NCBI RefSeq assembly: GCF_047948215.1
Contig: NC_134464.1
Location: 32,363,020-32,427,019, forward strand
Length of the DNA stretch: 64,000 bases
DNA from: Lycorma delicatula
Taxonomy: Eukaryota > Arthropoda > Insecta > Hemiptera > Fulgoridae
Direction: 5' to 3'
The notes beneath the pieces are model-generated. The model ran no database searches. It was not told the DNA's origin and worked only from the letters and a program-made list of their open reading frames with translations. Each line of letters opens with the position of its first letter. The first letter of the stretch is position 1. Position numbers and translations under genes: made by a program. This document shows, piece by piece, positions 23,941-36,007 of the stretch.

Positions 23941-24362
23941 ACAAAAAAAAATGATGTGGGCACCAAATGACGTCCTTGACAGCTATTAAATTATATATGC
24001 ACATTTTTAAAAGTACATAAAATTTTATTTCACTAATAATTTCTAATTTTTTTTATTGTTATTGAATTATTATATATTACAATTTTTTTTATAACCAGAG
24101 GTTAATAATTATTAATAAATCAATATATTAAATTAAATAGAAAACGACTTAAAAAAAGGAAATCAAGTCGGATTCGAACCGATGTGTCCTCCCCTTGTAA
24201 AATCCAATATATTTCATTAATTAACATTTTATTTGGCTATAACTAGAACTATGAAAATAAGTATCACTACATTGTTGAAAAGCTCTCGATGAAAGCTATT
24301 ACTGCAGTTAAGAAAAAGTCCAAAATCAAAAATATTTGAATTTTGGGCTTTTTTAGACACAA
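23941..24362 (-). repeat. Family A, copy 2 (5'-truncated)
   Basis: In reverse complement it contains the 3' two thirds of the family, from GCCCAAAATTC through the CGGTTCGAATCCGACTTGAT box to the terminal CACATCATTTTTT. The beginning, with the CTAGTTTCGGC segment, is missing. Confidence 0.75.
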
Positions 24363-26149
24363 AACAACATCATTAAACAAAACATATATTTTAAAATACA
24401 GCAAATGTCTATAAATACTTAATCGAAAACATTGTTATAAAAAAAAAAACGCGCCACGCTTTTATTTAACTAAATATTTTCATTACTTTTAATTTTAAAA
24501 TTTAATAATAATTATATTTATTTATTGGTTATTTATGAGATTTTTATATAATTTATTTTTTACTTTTCAGTGCATTTTTATATTTGTTAATATATTATAT
24601 TTTTTTGTTCAAAATTCTCAATTTGATTTAATTCTTATTTTTACTTTTTAGAGGGTTTTTCTAATTTGTTTCCTTTTTTTATTAATATTAGTTAAATAAA
24701 AGCTTTTTTTAAAAAATAATTTTTTATATGTAATCAAATATATTTTTGTAATTTTTTTTGTATTTTTGTCGTTTTTCTTGCTTTCTAATTTATTTAAATA
24801 ACCGTCAAATCTCTATTTACTTCTATTGTAAATAATAGGAACAACTGATAAATTATACACAGTAAATTAAGATTTAAATTAAAATCATCTAAAAACACTT
24901 ATTCTTTTACATCATGTTAGGTGTTTCGATGTACCTATTAATACATTTTTTGCATTACATTATAACCGTAAAACTTTTAATTACATCTGACTGATAATGT
25001 TAAAATAGATTACCAGAGTAATTTACAAGTAAATATTTTACGTGTAAATTACGCTACATACTACTATACTTGAAAACAAGAAAATTATGAAATTGATAAT
25101 AAGTAACTTAATAATTAAGTTTTGTAGAGAAATGTTTAAAGCAAATCGTAAGTAGATAGTTAATAATTACAAATAATTTGGTTTATTTTTGTTATATTTC
25201 TATTGACTATATTTGCTAGATAATTTTTCATAAGTTTCCTTAAAATAATTGATTCTAAATTATGTATAAATTATCTATTACAGCAAATAACTTAAAATTA
25301 TGAAATTACGATACACCAAGGATAAAGAAAAGAAGTTCTCCATGCATTTTCCTGGAATTATCGACGTATACCTTTAGAAAGCTTTGGTAAGAAAGCATAA
25401 AAAAATATGCATCAAATATAAAATATTTTTTAACTCCCGTTAACAGAACAATTAAGTTTAAAACAAAAATAAAAGAAACAATAGTAGAGCAAAGGAATAT
25501 TTAAAGCTAATACATAATATTTAGTACAAAATATAACACAAATTTTTTAAGCTTTAATTGAAATTATTTTGGTGTATATTTTAATATTCTAAACACTTAA
25601 CGAGAATACAAAAATTAAATTTATGTTCTTAATTATTGCTATTTTATAAAAAAAACCTTTTTTGATAAATATAACCTATCTTCAAAAAAAAAAAAAAAAT
25701 GTTTTAAAATTAAATAATATTTATTTCAAATAATTCTTAAATAATTAATGAATTTTAGAAGATGGCGCTAAATTAAAAAGAAATATTTACTAAGAATTTT
25801 TATTAATGTCCTAAATTCTTACTTAAGTTTTATTATTTTTTTTATATTTAAAAAAAATTTCCCATTTATTTTATATTATATATTTTTTAATATTACGTAG
25901 AATTTTATTAGCACTAAAAAGAAAACGCTGCCCGTAACAAATATTTCATCTTGCACGAAACACAAAGACGATAAATTAGCAACATAATAAAAATAAGCAA
26001 GAGAAAGCAGACAAACAACATGAAGGCACGATAGGTTTTCGGAAGAATGCAGAAATACACAAAATGTTGAAAATTTTATTTCGTTTAATATTTAGTTAAA
26101 ATTTTTCTTTTTCGCATTTTGATATGTTTTGTTTTTAACGAACTTTAAA
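24363..26149. other. Very AT-rich, no features recognised
   Basis: Long A- and T-runs throughout. No coding frame, tRNA or named repeat was identified. Confidence 0.45.
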
Positions 26150-26345
26150 ATTCTTACCTTTGTATTTAGTCCTGCAAACCTTATACATACCATTTTAGTA
26201 AGAATCAAATTTTCTTTTAAATTTTATTTAAACATTTTATGTAGTTTTATTACACATTTAACAAAGTTATTTTACGCCAAACATAATATAGTGTGTTTTA
26301 CGACCCCTAGCTTTCGTTTTTTTTACACCAAATTTCTAGAAAAGT
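26150..26345 (-). repeat. Dispersed repeat D, copy 2
   Basis: Reverse-complement match to 4030-4240, strongest at GTTTGGCGTAAAATAACTTT. It ends next to the mariner terminus at 26354. Confidence 0.5.
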
Positions 26346-26353
26346 ACTATAAT

Positions 26354-27260
26354 TACGAGAGATGTCAAAAAAGTTTTCAACTTAACATAGAAAGACGTAT
26401 TTTTTCTGTCAAATATAGTTTTATTTTTCAAAAAAGTCTCCTTTCAAGTCATCTAGCGATGTTCTAACCTCTTTAACCCTTCCAAATAGTAGCTGGCGTC
26501 TTTCTTCGCAAAATAGGCGTTTACGTATGCGATAATCTCCTCGTCCGATGAAAATCTCTTTCCGCCATGCGAAACATTAAGGTTAGGAAACAAGAAAAAG
26601 TCGCTTGAGGCTAGATCTGGTGAATGGTCTACCAATTCAAAGTGGAATTCCTGTATTTTAGCCATGGCGACCGTCAAAGCGTGAGCAGGCAGATTGTCCT
26701 GATGGAAAATCACTTTCTTCTTCTTCAAATATTGTCGTTTTTTTTTAATTTCTGCCTTCAGCTTGTCAAGTAATGATGCGTAATACTGTCCCGTTATTGT
26801 TTTGCGGTTTTGAAGATAATCGATAAAAAAAATTCCGTAATTATCCCAAAAAACAGTCGCCATCACCTTACCGGCCGATGGAACCGTCTTCAACTTTTTC
26901 GGAACAGATTCATTCTTTCAGTCCACGGTTTGACTGTTGTTTCGTCTCAGGAGTGTAGTGGTGAATCCACGTTTCATCTACAGTTATGAATCGACGCAAA
27001 AAATCTGACTTGTTTTGCATAAATTGCTCAGAAGGACCTTGGAAATGTCCAATCGAATGCGTTTTTGGTCCAAAGCGAGAAAAAGCGCGGATAGCTTACG
27101 CATGTCCAGTTTAATATATGACAAACACGTTCTTTCGATATGCACATAGCCTCTGCTATCTCTCTCTAATCTTAATTCGCAGACCGTCCATTTCTGAAAC
27201 TATGTTTATAAAAACTTTTTCTTTATCTTCACCAGTAAAACATGTCCTGAGAGTTTGCTG
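26354..27260 (-). pseudogene. mariner transposase, 5'-truncated and frameshifted
   Basis: On the minus strand the longest open frame (146 codons, 26453-26893) reads GKVMATVFWDNYGIFFIDYL, VIFHQDNLPAHALTVAMAKI, then DHSPDLASSDFFLFPNL. These contain the second (HQDNLPAH) and third (SPDLASSDFF) catalytic aspartates of mariner transposases. Upstream frames give REIAEAMCISKERVCHI (helix-turn-helix), DQKRIRLDISKVLLSN and FITVDETWIHHYTPETK (first catalytic D), separated by at least two frameshifts. A terminus TACGAGAGATGTCAAAAAAG is present at 26354. No matching inverted repeat was found on the other side, so that end appears lost. Confidence 0.8.
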
Positions 27261-27586
27261 CATTCTTCATTAATCACTTAGTATATTATAATAAATATTC
27301 TGAATACGTTTTGTCGACTTTTTGGGAAAATACTTTAAACATAAGAATTACATTAGGCTACATGTAATTATTCTATAAAAATATTCAGTTTAAGTAACGA
27401 CAAAAAAAAGCTTCGTAATCAACAATGTAATTTGTTTCATCTATAAAAATTCCTACTGCTGAAGTTACGTGAAAAGATTTTACAATGGTAATATTACCCT
27501 CTATCAAAAAAAGAATAATCAAAATGAATTTATTTAATGAAGAGTAAATCTTGAAGATACAATTATCTCAAATATCGGGTCTTTTT

Positions 27587-28120
27587 ACTTCCTTGTATTA
27601 TCGTAATCGCGAAAAATTTCGGTTTTCAGATTTCAACGGAAATATCCATTTTGACCATCCCTGAATCCATTTTGACTAGTTTCGGTGTGACCTCTGTACA
27701 AACGTACGTATCTTGCATAACTCAAAAAACGATTAGCCTTAGAATGTTGAAATTTTGGATTTAGGACTGTGCACCTCCTCTTTTGATTGCAATCGACTGA
27801 ACCAAAATGGCCAGAAAAGAAAAAAAATGGATTATGGACTTTTTCTTAACTGCAGTGATAACTCTTCATCGACAACTATTTCATGATATATCATAAGTGT
27901 TAATTATTTTAATTGATTCCAGAGTTATAGCAAAATAAAATTTTAATTAATGAAATATTTCGATCTTACAAGGGGATGGCACAACGGTTCAAATTCGACT
28001 TCATCTCCTTATTATAACTTTTTTTTTAATTTAAATATATTGATTTATTAATAATTATTAACTTGATTTTTAATCATTTTTAAAATAACAATTCAATTAT
28101 TAAAAAAAATACAAAAAAAA

Positions 28121-28171
<51 letters not shown>

Positions 28172-28291
28172 AAATAACAGTTATTAATGAAATACAATTT
28201 AATGAACGTTTCAATTTAAAAAAAAAAAAATGTGTATATGTAATTTAATAGGCGTACAAGGAAGTCATGTGTTGTCCACATCAGATTTTTT
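27587..28291 (+). repeat. Family A, copy 3 (full-length)
   Basis: It starts ACTTCCTTGTA and carries all landmarks, ending CGTACAAGGAAGTCATGTG and then ATCAGATTTTTT. The near-terminal ACTTCCTTGTACG and CGTACAAGGAAGT of good copies are inverted with respect to each other, as in a MITE-like element. A (TA)n microsatellite at 28124-28168 has expanded inside this copy. Copy 4 follows in opposite orientation after ~40 bp. Confidence 0.8.
28124..28168. repeat. (TA)n microsatellite within family A
   Basis: About 22 TA units lie between the GGTTCAAATTC-like box and the 3' end of copy 3. Confidence 0.95.
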
Positions 28292-28332
28292 AAAAATATT
28301 TACGGTTAAGTGTCCAACTAGTTCATCTAGAC

Positions 28333-28985
28333 CAAAAAATGTGATGTGTATACCATATGACTTCCTACATATACACAATTTTTTAAAATGAAAAGTACAT
28401 AAAATGTTATTTCATTAACAACTTCTGATATTTTTTAAAATGTTTTAATTATTATTGAATTTCGTAATTTTTTTTTATAACGACAGGTTAATTATTAATA
28501 AATCAATATATTTAAATTAAAAAAAAGGAGATGAAGTTTGATTTGAACCGATTTGCCTTCACCCTAAGATCCAAATATTTCATTAATTAAAAATTTATTT
28601 GGCTATAGTTCTGGAACCAATGAAAATAAGTAACACTTTAGATGAAAAGATCTTAATGAGAGCTTACTACTGCACTTAAAAAAAGTCCAAAATCTAACTT
28701 TTTTGGTTTTTGGGCTTTTTTATACACTTCTGATCTATTCGACTGCAATAAGAAAGGAAGGTACTCAACTAGATGTTACAACAGTCCTAAATCCAAAATT
28801 TCAACATCCTACGGTTACTCGGTTTTTAGTTATGCGCGATACATACGTACGTAAGAACAGACGTCACGCCGAAACTAGTCAAAATGGATTCAGAGATGGT
28901 CAAAATAGATATTTCCGTTGAAATTTGGAAACCGAAATTTTTCGCGATCACAATACTTCCTTTATTTCGTACAAGGAAGTAAAAA
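28333..28985 (-). repeat. Family A, copy 4 (full-length, inverted to copy 3)
   Basis: The reverse complement starts TTTTACTTCCTTGTACGAAA and ends at AAAAAATGTGATGTG. It includes the CTAGTTTCGGCGTGACGTCT and GGTTCAAATCAAACTTCATC landmarks. With copy 3 it forms a tail-to-tail inverted repeat of ~650-700 bp arms with a ~40-bp spacer. Confidence 0.8.
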
Positions 28986-30978
28986 ATATATGTGTGTATG
29001 TATATATGCATACCTATGTGTGTCAGAGAGCTTTTTGGCCTTATATCTCAAGATTGATCACACCGAATATTTTCAAATTTGGCTCAAATATATTTATAAA
29101 AAGGACATTGATCGTATCATTTTTTTTTCAAATTCGTTAAGGTGGTCGTGAGGAAATAGTGAAAAAAATAATTTTTATTTTCTTCAGAGGCATTTTAGAG
29201 AGAACTTTATTAATGAAAATTTGTTAGCTGCAAAATATATATATATATATAAAATCCATTCCTTTTTAAAAAAACCAACCCTCCTCTTAAAATTTAAATA
29301 TATATTTGTTTGTTTTTTTTTTATTTATCGCCCTTCGGTTTAAATATTTTTCAAAAGTTTATTGAAGGGTCATACTTCAGATATATAGGTATTAAGAAAT
29401 GTAATTTTTTTCTTTTTTTTTAATTGTGGACCCAGCACTTAAAATACAGAAAAAATTTTGAAAATTTTATTTTTCTTACTTTAACCTTTATTGAAGGTGT
29501 TAGATTTAGAAAAACCTATAGTTTAGCAAATTTATTAAGCTTACTTCTTTTATTCACCTCTAACTCTTTTAACTTTTGTTATTATTAGCCGGGAAAGGCA
29601 TGCAATACTTTTTCAGCTTTTATATACAAAGATATATTTTTTTTTATATATATATATACAAAATTAAGGTCAAGTAAAGAAAAACTACTTCTTCTTTTGA
29701 TGAAATCAGATAACCCTTAACAAAATATTGATTTTCTAAAATGATTTTTTAACAGTTGCTTTTATATAAATTGGTGGGAAGATCTTTCAAACCGATGGAA
29801 AAGTCATAAAACATGCCAATAGAATCATCGAAAGGAATTATCATTCTTTTAGTGCAGCGTTTTGTTTATTTGAAATCGATTGTTTGTCTGATCCGATAAA
29901 TATTGTTAGGTTTTTTAGAAATGAATTATATTTATCTTATAAATGATAGTATAATCTTGAATATAACAGTATTGAAAGTTAGAATCTTTAATTAAATAAA
30001 TATTTTTCTACAAGATTCATTTTTACTCGGATAAAAAACAAAATGAAAATTCAATTTTTGTGACTTAATAATACGTTTTGACAAACTGAACAGCCTCATT
30101 ATATGGTATTATTATTCCAAAGTAAGTAAGAAAGAAATAATTAGCCAATTTAAAAAAAAAAAAACTTATTTGGGCCTTGTTATGTTCGTATAATAACGGT
30201 TGCATTATAGTGAAAATTTCACACATTTTAATGTGTATTTAGCAGACATTATAATTCCGCCTAAGTGGTATATGTAATATTTATAAGGTTAATATTTTAC
30301 TTTCTATTTAAGATTTTTTTTACGTAGATATCTTATATTTACATTACTTACTCACGAATGATAGATCAAGGTTAAACTTATTTAATATTTGAGTTTACTT
30401 TGGCCTGATGTGTACGGTACGTCATAAATATTATCAGTATGAAATTTCAATTGTGCGGATTATCGTATAACTTTATTATTCCTGCTATTATACAAGGAGA
30501 ATCTAATCGATTTTAATAAAACGTACAAGTCCATAAAAAATTCAAGTCCATAACGTTTTCAACAACTTATTCAGAAAACATATTTATTTAAATTTTAACA
30601 AGAGCTCAATTTAACAATCAATGGAAAACATTTTTGTAATTTATTACTTGAAATTACAAATTTCGCAATATATTAAAATTTAAAAGGTGACTATTCCTTT
30701 ACAAAAACGTTCTCGTCATTTGCACTTTCCGAATGCCAAAATTGTAAATTTTTAAACGAAAAATAATGTCTAAAAAAATATAATCTAAAACAAATTACTT
30801 AGAAAAAATATTTTTTTCTTTAATGTAAAATGATAATGGAAAAATGGAATTCGCTTCATAAAACTGATTTTTATGAATTAAAACTGATTTTATCCTTTGA
30901 CCACTAAGGAGACATTCTTATTAAAAAAAATTAATATCTTAAATAATTTTTAGAGAAAGATATAAAATGTTTCATTAT
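28986..30978. other. Intergenic; minor shared repeat
   Basis: No gene seen. The segment 30076-30150 (CCTCATTATATGGTATTATT, ATTCCAAAGTAAGTAAGAAA) has a diverged relative at 33810-33865 in the same orientation. 29585-29630 shares AGCCGGGA...CAATACTTT..CAGCTTTT with 19682-19712. Confidence 0.4.
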
Positions 30979-31126
30979 TTAACGATCGGAACCACCGTTA
31001 GGTATTGCTTCAGAGGATGAGATGAATGACAAGTAGCGTGTGAAAAATGCCATGCCTGACTGGGATTCAAACCCGGGACCTCCGAATGAAAGGCCGAGAC
31101 GCTACCACTCGCGCCACGCAGACCGA
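30979..31126 (-). repeat. SINE family 1, tail Y
   Basis: On the minus strand it reads GTCTGCGTGGCGCGAGTGGT (A box) and CCGGGTTTGAATCC (B box), then CATTTTTCACACGCTA. The tail is CATCCTCTGAAGCAATACCT followed by AACGGTGGTTCCG. The head is that of family 1, but the tail is that of SINE family 2. Confidence 0.85.
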
Positions 31127-31871
31127 CAGAAAAAAAATTAAATATATATATATATTTTAAAAGATTTAAAAAAAAAAATTTAAACGAGAATACCTTCCCC
31201 CTGAAATAGAATAGTTTTTTTTGTGATTTACTAAGAAAATTAAACTTTAGAAAACGATTTTAAGAAAAAAATAGCTAGCAAATAAACTAAGGATCATTTT
31301 TTGGAATTTATATCGACTTTTACTTTTCCAGAAATGGATAAAATATGGAATCCGTACACCTTTTAACGATTTAAAAATATTTTCAATTTTTTAACTGTTA
31401 AAAGAAAATTATAATTTTATAAAAAAAGTTTCGTTTATTTTATTTGTAGATCTGAAAAATAACATTTTGATGAAAATAATGATGATCCTAAGTAAAATAT
31501 TTTAACATCTTAAGAAGATAATACATCTTAATACGTAGGTGCGTTAATACAAGATTAAATTTAATATATGCAAGCATAAGATAAATGTTTGCTATACGTA
31601 TAACTTAAGTAACTTCAACATCTAAAAGGATTAACAAATTCTGCTATTAGCAAATTTGTAAGTTATAAATTATGCTACGGATTTTCCACGAGTTGGAGCT
31701 TAAAGATAACTCGCTTACTAATGATGGTTAAGCATCGCGAGTGGATTTATTTTATTTCAATACCGAATTCCTACGCACGGATCGATTATTGATTCATAAT
31801 TGAAGTTTTTCTTAAAGCAAAAAAATTAAAGAAAACATAAAGAAAATACCATTTTTATAACATTTATTTTT

Positions 31872-32021
31872 TTTATTACGAAAGAGCGTGTATCAACACC
31901 TATGGTGATTAGCCTGAAGGAAACTGGTAGCATATGAAAAGATGTCATGCCTTACCGGGATTCGAACTCGGGACCTCCGTATAAAATGTCGAGAAGCTAC
32001 CTACTCATCCACGAAATTCGG
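31872..32021 (-). repeat. SINE family 1, tail X
   Basis: The minus strand carries a decayed A box (GGATGAGTAGGTAGC) and a B box GAGTTCGAATCC, then CATCTTTTCATATGCTACC. The tail is GGCTAATCACCATAGGTGTT plus an A-rich end. The tail matches the copy at 21618-21754. Confidence 0.75.
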
Positions 32022-33008
32022 TTTTAATTTTACTCCAAGTAAAACACGCAAAAACGAATCTGAAGGTACACCTTATTAACTGAATTTTATCTATTAATTA
32101 TGATTTTTTTTTTTTTAATTTTATTTACCAAATATAACCGTTTTTAAATCAATATTTTCCCAGTTTCGACCATTATACAATTAATACTTATTTCTTTTCA
32201 GGGATTGTTATTTTAAAGATAACTGGTATTTTCCTTTCTTATAAGCTAAATAAGAAAATTCTTTAGGACACCTGAGACTAGAATACAGTACGAGCGGAAG
32301 TTTATCTTAGCGGGTGAAAAGAGCACAGGTGTAACCGCTGGTCTATTTATCAACTCCTTTAGATTAAGGTATTGTACTTAGACTCATTATATCTTTTCTG
32401 ATGAGTTTTAATTTTAATAAATAATTTCATAAATAAACGATAAAAAATTCTTAGTGAAATTATTTTATTTCCCGATCAATTTTCTTATAACCTATTTTAA
32501 CAGAAAAAAGTTGCTTTAAAAATACCTTTCCTATAAAAAAAAGAATGAAAAATTAAAGAGAAAATTATTCTTTTCTAATATTAACCTATCACGAGTTTAT
32601 GTAAGAGTACAAGTGAATAAATTCTAAAAATATATTCTAATAACTTCCCAATAAGTAATTTTTTTTATTGTTCCTCAAATTGGGCGTTTTTTAAAGAACC
32701 ATATTCCATTTACAAAATATTTTTCAAAGCTATTTCTATCAGGAATGGTTATTTTAAAAAATTAAACAGAGATATATTATTAGTTTGATGCAAAGAATTT
32801 TTTTTTTAATTTTATTATTTATCAGCTTTTGATTTATTTATAAAAGAAAATTTACATGGTAATTAAAAGGAATTAACTTTTTAGATCAGGGATTAAAAAA
32901 ATCACTTTTAAAACAGTTGCTAAACAACTGCAATTGAGAGAAAAAAATACTGTAATGAACGCCTAATAAAATAAACGATTTTATCGCTGTTGTGGTTTAC
33001 TTGTGATT
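32022..33008. other. AT-rich, no features recognised
   Basis: No gene or named repeat was seen before the LINE tail at 33009. Confidence 0.4.
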
Positions 33009-33532
33009 TATAAAATGCCGAATAGCACAAGCTAAACGAGCCTTCAGAAAGAAATATAATTTGTTTACATCAAAAATTAATTTAAATGTCAGGAAAAGAT
33101 TTTTGAAAGTGTATGTTTGGAGTGTCGCTTTATATGGAAGTGAAACTTGGACGATCGGAGTATCTGAGAAGGAAAGATAAGAAGCTTTTGAAATGTGGTG
33201 CTATAGGAGAATGTTAAAAATCAAACGGGTGGATAAAGTAACAAATGAAGAGGTATTGCGGCAAATAGATGAAGAAAGAAGAATTTGGAAAAATATAATT
33301 AAAAGAAGAGACAGACTTATAGGCCACAAACTAAGGCATCCTGGAATAGTCGCTTTAATATTGGAAGGACAGGTAGAAGGGAAAAATTGTGTAGGCAGGC
33401 CACGTTTGGAATATGTAAAACAAATTGTTAGGGATGTAGGATGTAGAGGGTATACTGAAATGAAATGACTAGCACTAGATAGGGAATCTTGGAGAGCTGC
33501 ATCAAACCAGTCAAATGACTGAAGACAAAAAA
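33009..33532 (+). pseudogene. LINE reverse-transcriptase C-terminal tail, copy 2
   Basis: Near-identical to copy 1 (9455-10022) and truncated at nearly the same place. The frame reads KCRIAQAKRAFRKKYNLFTS, VYVWSVALYGSETWTIGV, MWCYRRMLKIKRVDKVTNEE and DRLIGHKLRHPGIVALI, then GRPRLEYVKQIVRDVGCRGY. It has a private stop (TAA, 33178-33180) where copy 1 has a leucine codon, but keeps the tryptophan codon lost in copy 1. A stop after CRGYTEMK ends the open frame at 33468. The 3' end is CAAATGACTGAAGACAAAAA. Both copies are consistent with 5'-truncated insertions of one family. Confidence 0.85.
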
Positions 33533-34194
33533 AAAGTGGTTTACTGCTTACGAGGCAATGCACGAAATATTAAATCAAATTTATATTTTAAAGAATTAAT
33601 TCTTCTTCAACAAAGTGTTACTTATTATATTTGATTTATGAATTTTTAATTCAGCTTAAATAAACAAACAGAACATTATTATTTTTATTTTTAAAAGCTG
33701 ATATTTCATTTATGGCCTACATTTTTGGAAAACGGTTAACCAAAAAACATTTAAATAGGCGAATTATAATACAAAAAAATTATGATGTGTGTTTTGAATT
33801 ATTAAAAAACCTCGTTATACAGTATTATATTCCAAAGGACGTAAGAAAATAATAACTAATTTTTTTTTTAATTTGAAGTGTGATAAAATTATCTCAAAAA
33901 ATAATTTTAAAATTATTATTTTAATTTGAATAATAAAATCATTATTTTTATACGTTTTTATTGATAAAATTATTATATTTGATTTATGATGAAATTATGA
34001 CAAAAAAATTGTTATAAGGCATTGACAAAAAATTTTTTATACTTTTTGCAGGTTTTAACTGGATTAAATTGAAATTAGCTAGAAAAGTAGTACAAAATGA
34101 ATACCGTACCTCAGGTTTTATTTTGGAAACAAATTTAGTAATAAAATAAAATTACATATGAAGGTGGTGAAAACTAAAATATGACGATATTTAA

Positions 34195-34828
34195 TTTTTA
34201 CTTCCTTGTACGAAGTAAAGGAAGTACTGTGATTGCGAAAAATTTCGGCTTTCAGATTTCAACGAAACAATCCATTTTGACCATCTCTGAATCCATTTTG
34301 ACTAGTTTCGGCGTGACGTCTGTACGTACGTATGTATCTTGCGTAACTCAAAAACGATTAGCTGTAGGATGTTGAAATTTTTGATTTAGGACTGTTGTAA
34401 CATTTAGTTGTGGACTACCCCTTTTGATTGCAATCGACTGGACCAAAGTGTTCAAAAAAGTCCAAAATTCAAAAGTATTGGATTTTGGATTATTTCTTAA
34501 CTGCAGTAATAAGCCCTCATTGAGAGCTTTTCAACGATATAACATAAGTGGTACTTATTTTCATTGGTTGCAGAGTTATAGAAAAATAAAATTTTAATTA
34601 ATGAAATATTTGGATCTTACAAGGGTAAAGCACAACGATTCGAATCCGGCTTCATTCGCTTTTTTAAATTCATTATTTTTTAATTTAAATATATTGATTT
34701 ATTGACCTCTGATAGTAAAACAAATTACAATAAATAATAACAAAAAAATAATATGAAAAAAAAATCACAAGTCATTAGTGAAATAAAATTTTATGTACAT
34801 TTAAAAATGCGTATCTATAATTTAACGG
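34195..34828 (+). repeat. Family A, copy 5
   Basis: The 5' end is the best preserved: TACTTCCTTGTACGAAGTAA, in which ACTTCCTT pairs with AAGGAAGT, then GGCGTGACGTCTGTACGTAC, CCCCTTTTGATTGCAATCGA and CGATTCGAATCCGGCTTCAT. It stops just before the 3' ACAAGGAAGT end. Confidence 0.8.
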
Positions 34829-35272
34829 GCATTATTGCATATGCGTATATGTAATAGATTTGGTGAAACATCTGATTATTTAATATTAATTGAAAATTAT
34901 AATTTAGAATCGTATTATTTTTATTTATACACTTGTTTTAGTCTGCTTGATAATAAATATTGCTATAAAATTAGTAACCTTCACCTGTTTCGTTTTTGTT
35001 TTCATTTTGTTGATGGTTACATCATAATAATTAAAAAAAAAAAAAAAAAAACAGTATATGATAGATATAAGACTTACATTTATTTAAAGAGTAATAAAGG
35101 GACTTTTACTCTAACCTAATATTTCAGGTAAAGAAAATTAAAAATTGTATAAATATTTGATGTTGATAAAAAAAATATATATTTTAGCAATTGTGTGTGT
35201 AACTGTCCACTTTATTAAAGAATTGGAGGATCGTATCTCACTTTCAAAAGAAATAAGTATAAATGAATTGCA

Positions 35273-35342
35273 GAAAAAAATGTGTATGAGTACAATTTAA
35301 TAAGCGTACAAGAAAGTCATGAGGTGTCCAGATCAGATTTTT
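35273..35342 (+). repeat. Family A, 3'-end fragment
   Basis: Contains only the last ~70 bp (AATTTAATAAGCGTACAAGA to GTCCAGATCAGATTTTTT). It lies 445 bp after copy 5. The overlap of their sequences argues for a separate fragment rather than one interrupted copy. Confidence 0.65.
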
Positions 35343-35502
35343 TATTCACGTCATTATAAATCCAGGTATTTCGCTTTAAACTCATCGGCAAAGATATAGC
35401 GTGACTACTGTAACTAATTACTAAATAAAAAAATATTTTACTAGTTGAAAACCAAGTTATAATTTCAAACAAAAGTTAAAAAGGAAAAATTTGTTTAATT
35501 TA

Positions 35503-36007
35503 GCTTATAAATTCCAGCATTATTTATGTTATGTTGTCGTTGGGGTTTAATTAACGGGAAAATTCTGTAACAGTCGAATTGAAACTGGGACTTGATCATC
35601 TGCTAATTATTAAGAAAACTTAAATTCTATTTTCACGAAGGATCACTTTAAAAATTAAAGAAAATTAATTAAAAAAAATATATATTTTAATAATTAAAAA
35701 CCTGTAATACTCTAAATTTATTTAATTTAAAAATTAAATAAAATAATCAAGGTTTCATCCTTGGGTAAAAGTGTACCGTCTGTGTTACTGATCCCTAATT
35801 GATGTATTTATATATTTGTGATACGAATGAATCTTAATAAAAACAATGTTTATTTATTTTTTAAATAAAAAATATCACAATTAAAATTATCGCAAAATGA
35901 ATTAACCAGAAACGACAAATTTTATATTTTTTTTAACGTTTATGTGAAAGCCAAAAACTTAATTTTTAATTAAAATTTGTTTAAGAAATGTAAAAAATAC
36001 AAATATT
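35503..36007 (+). repeat. Left arm of ~500-bp inverted repeat
   Basis: This segment is the reverse complement of 37355-37854, with roughly nine in ten or more positions matching by eye and only small indels. Shared landmarks include TAATTAACGGGAAAATTCTG, GGACTTGATCATCTGCTAAT, CTGTGTTACTGATCCCTAAT and TTTATGTGAAAGCC. Outside the arms the similarity fades quickly. It has no ORF. Confidence 0.9.

Noticed and set aside
30979..31126. A genuine tRNA gene
   Set aside because: A and B boxes are present but there is no matching acceptor stem, and several copies with long shared 3' tails occur, so these are SINEs.
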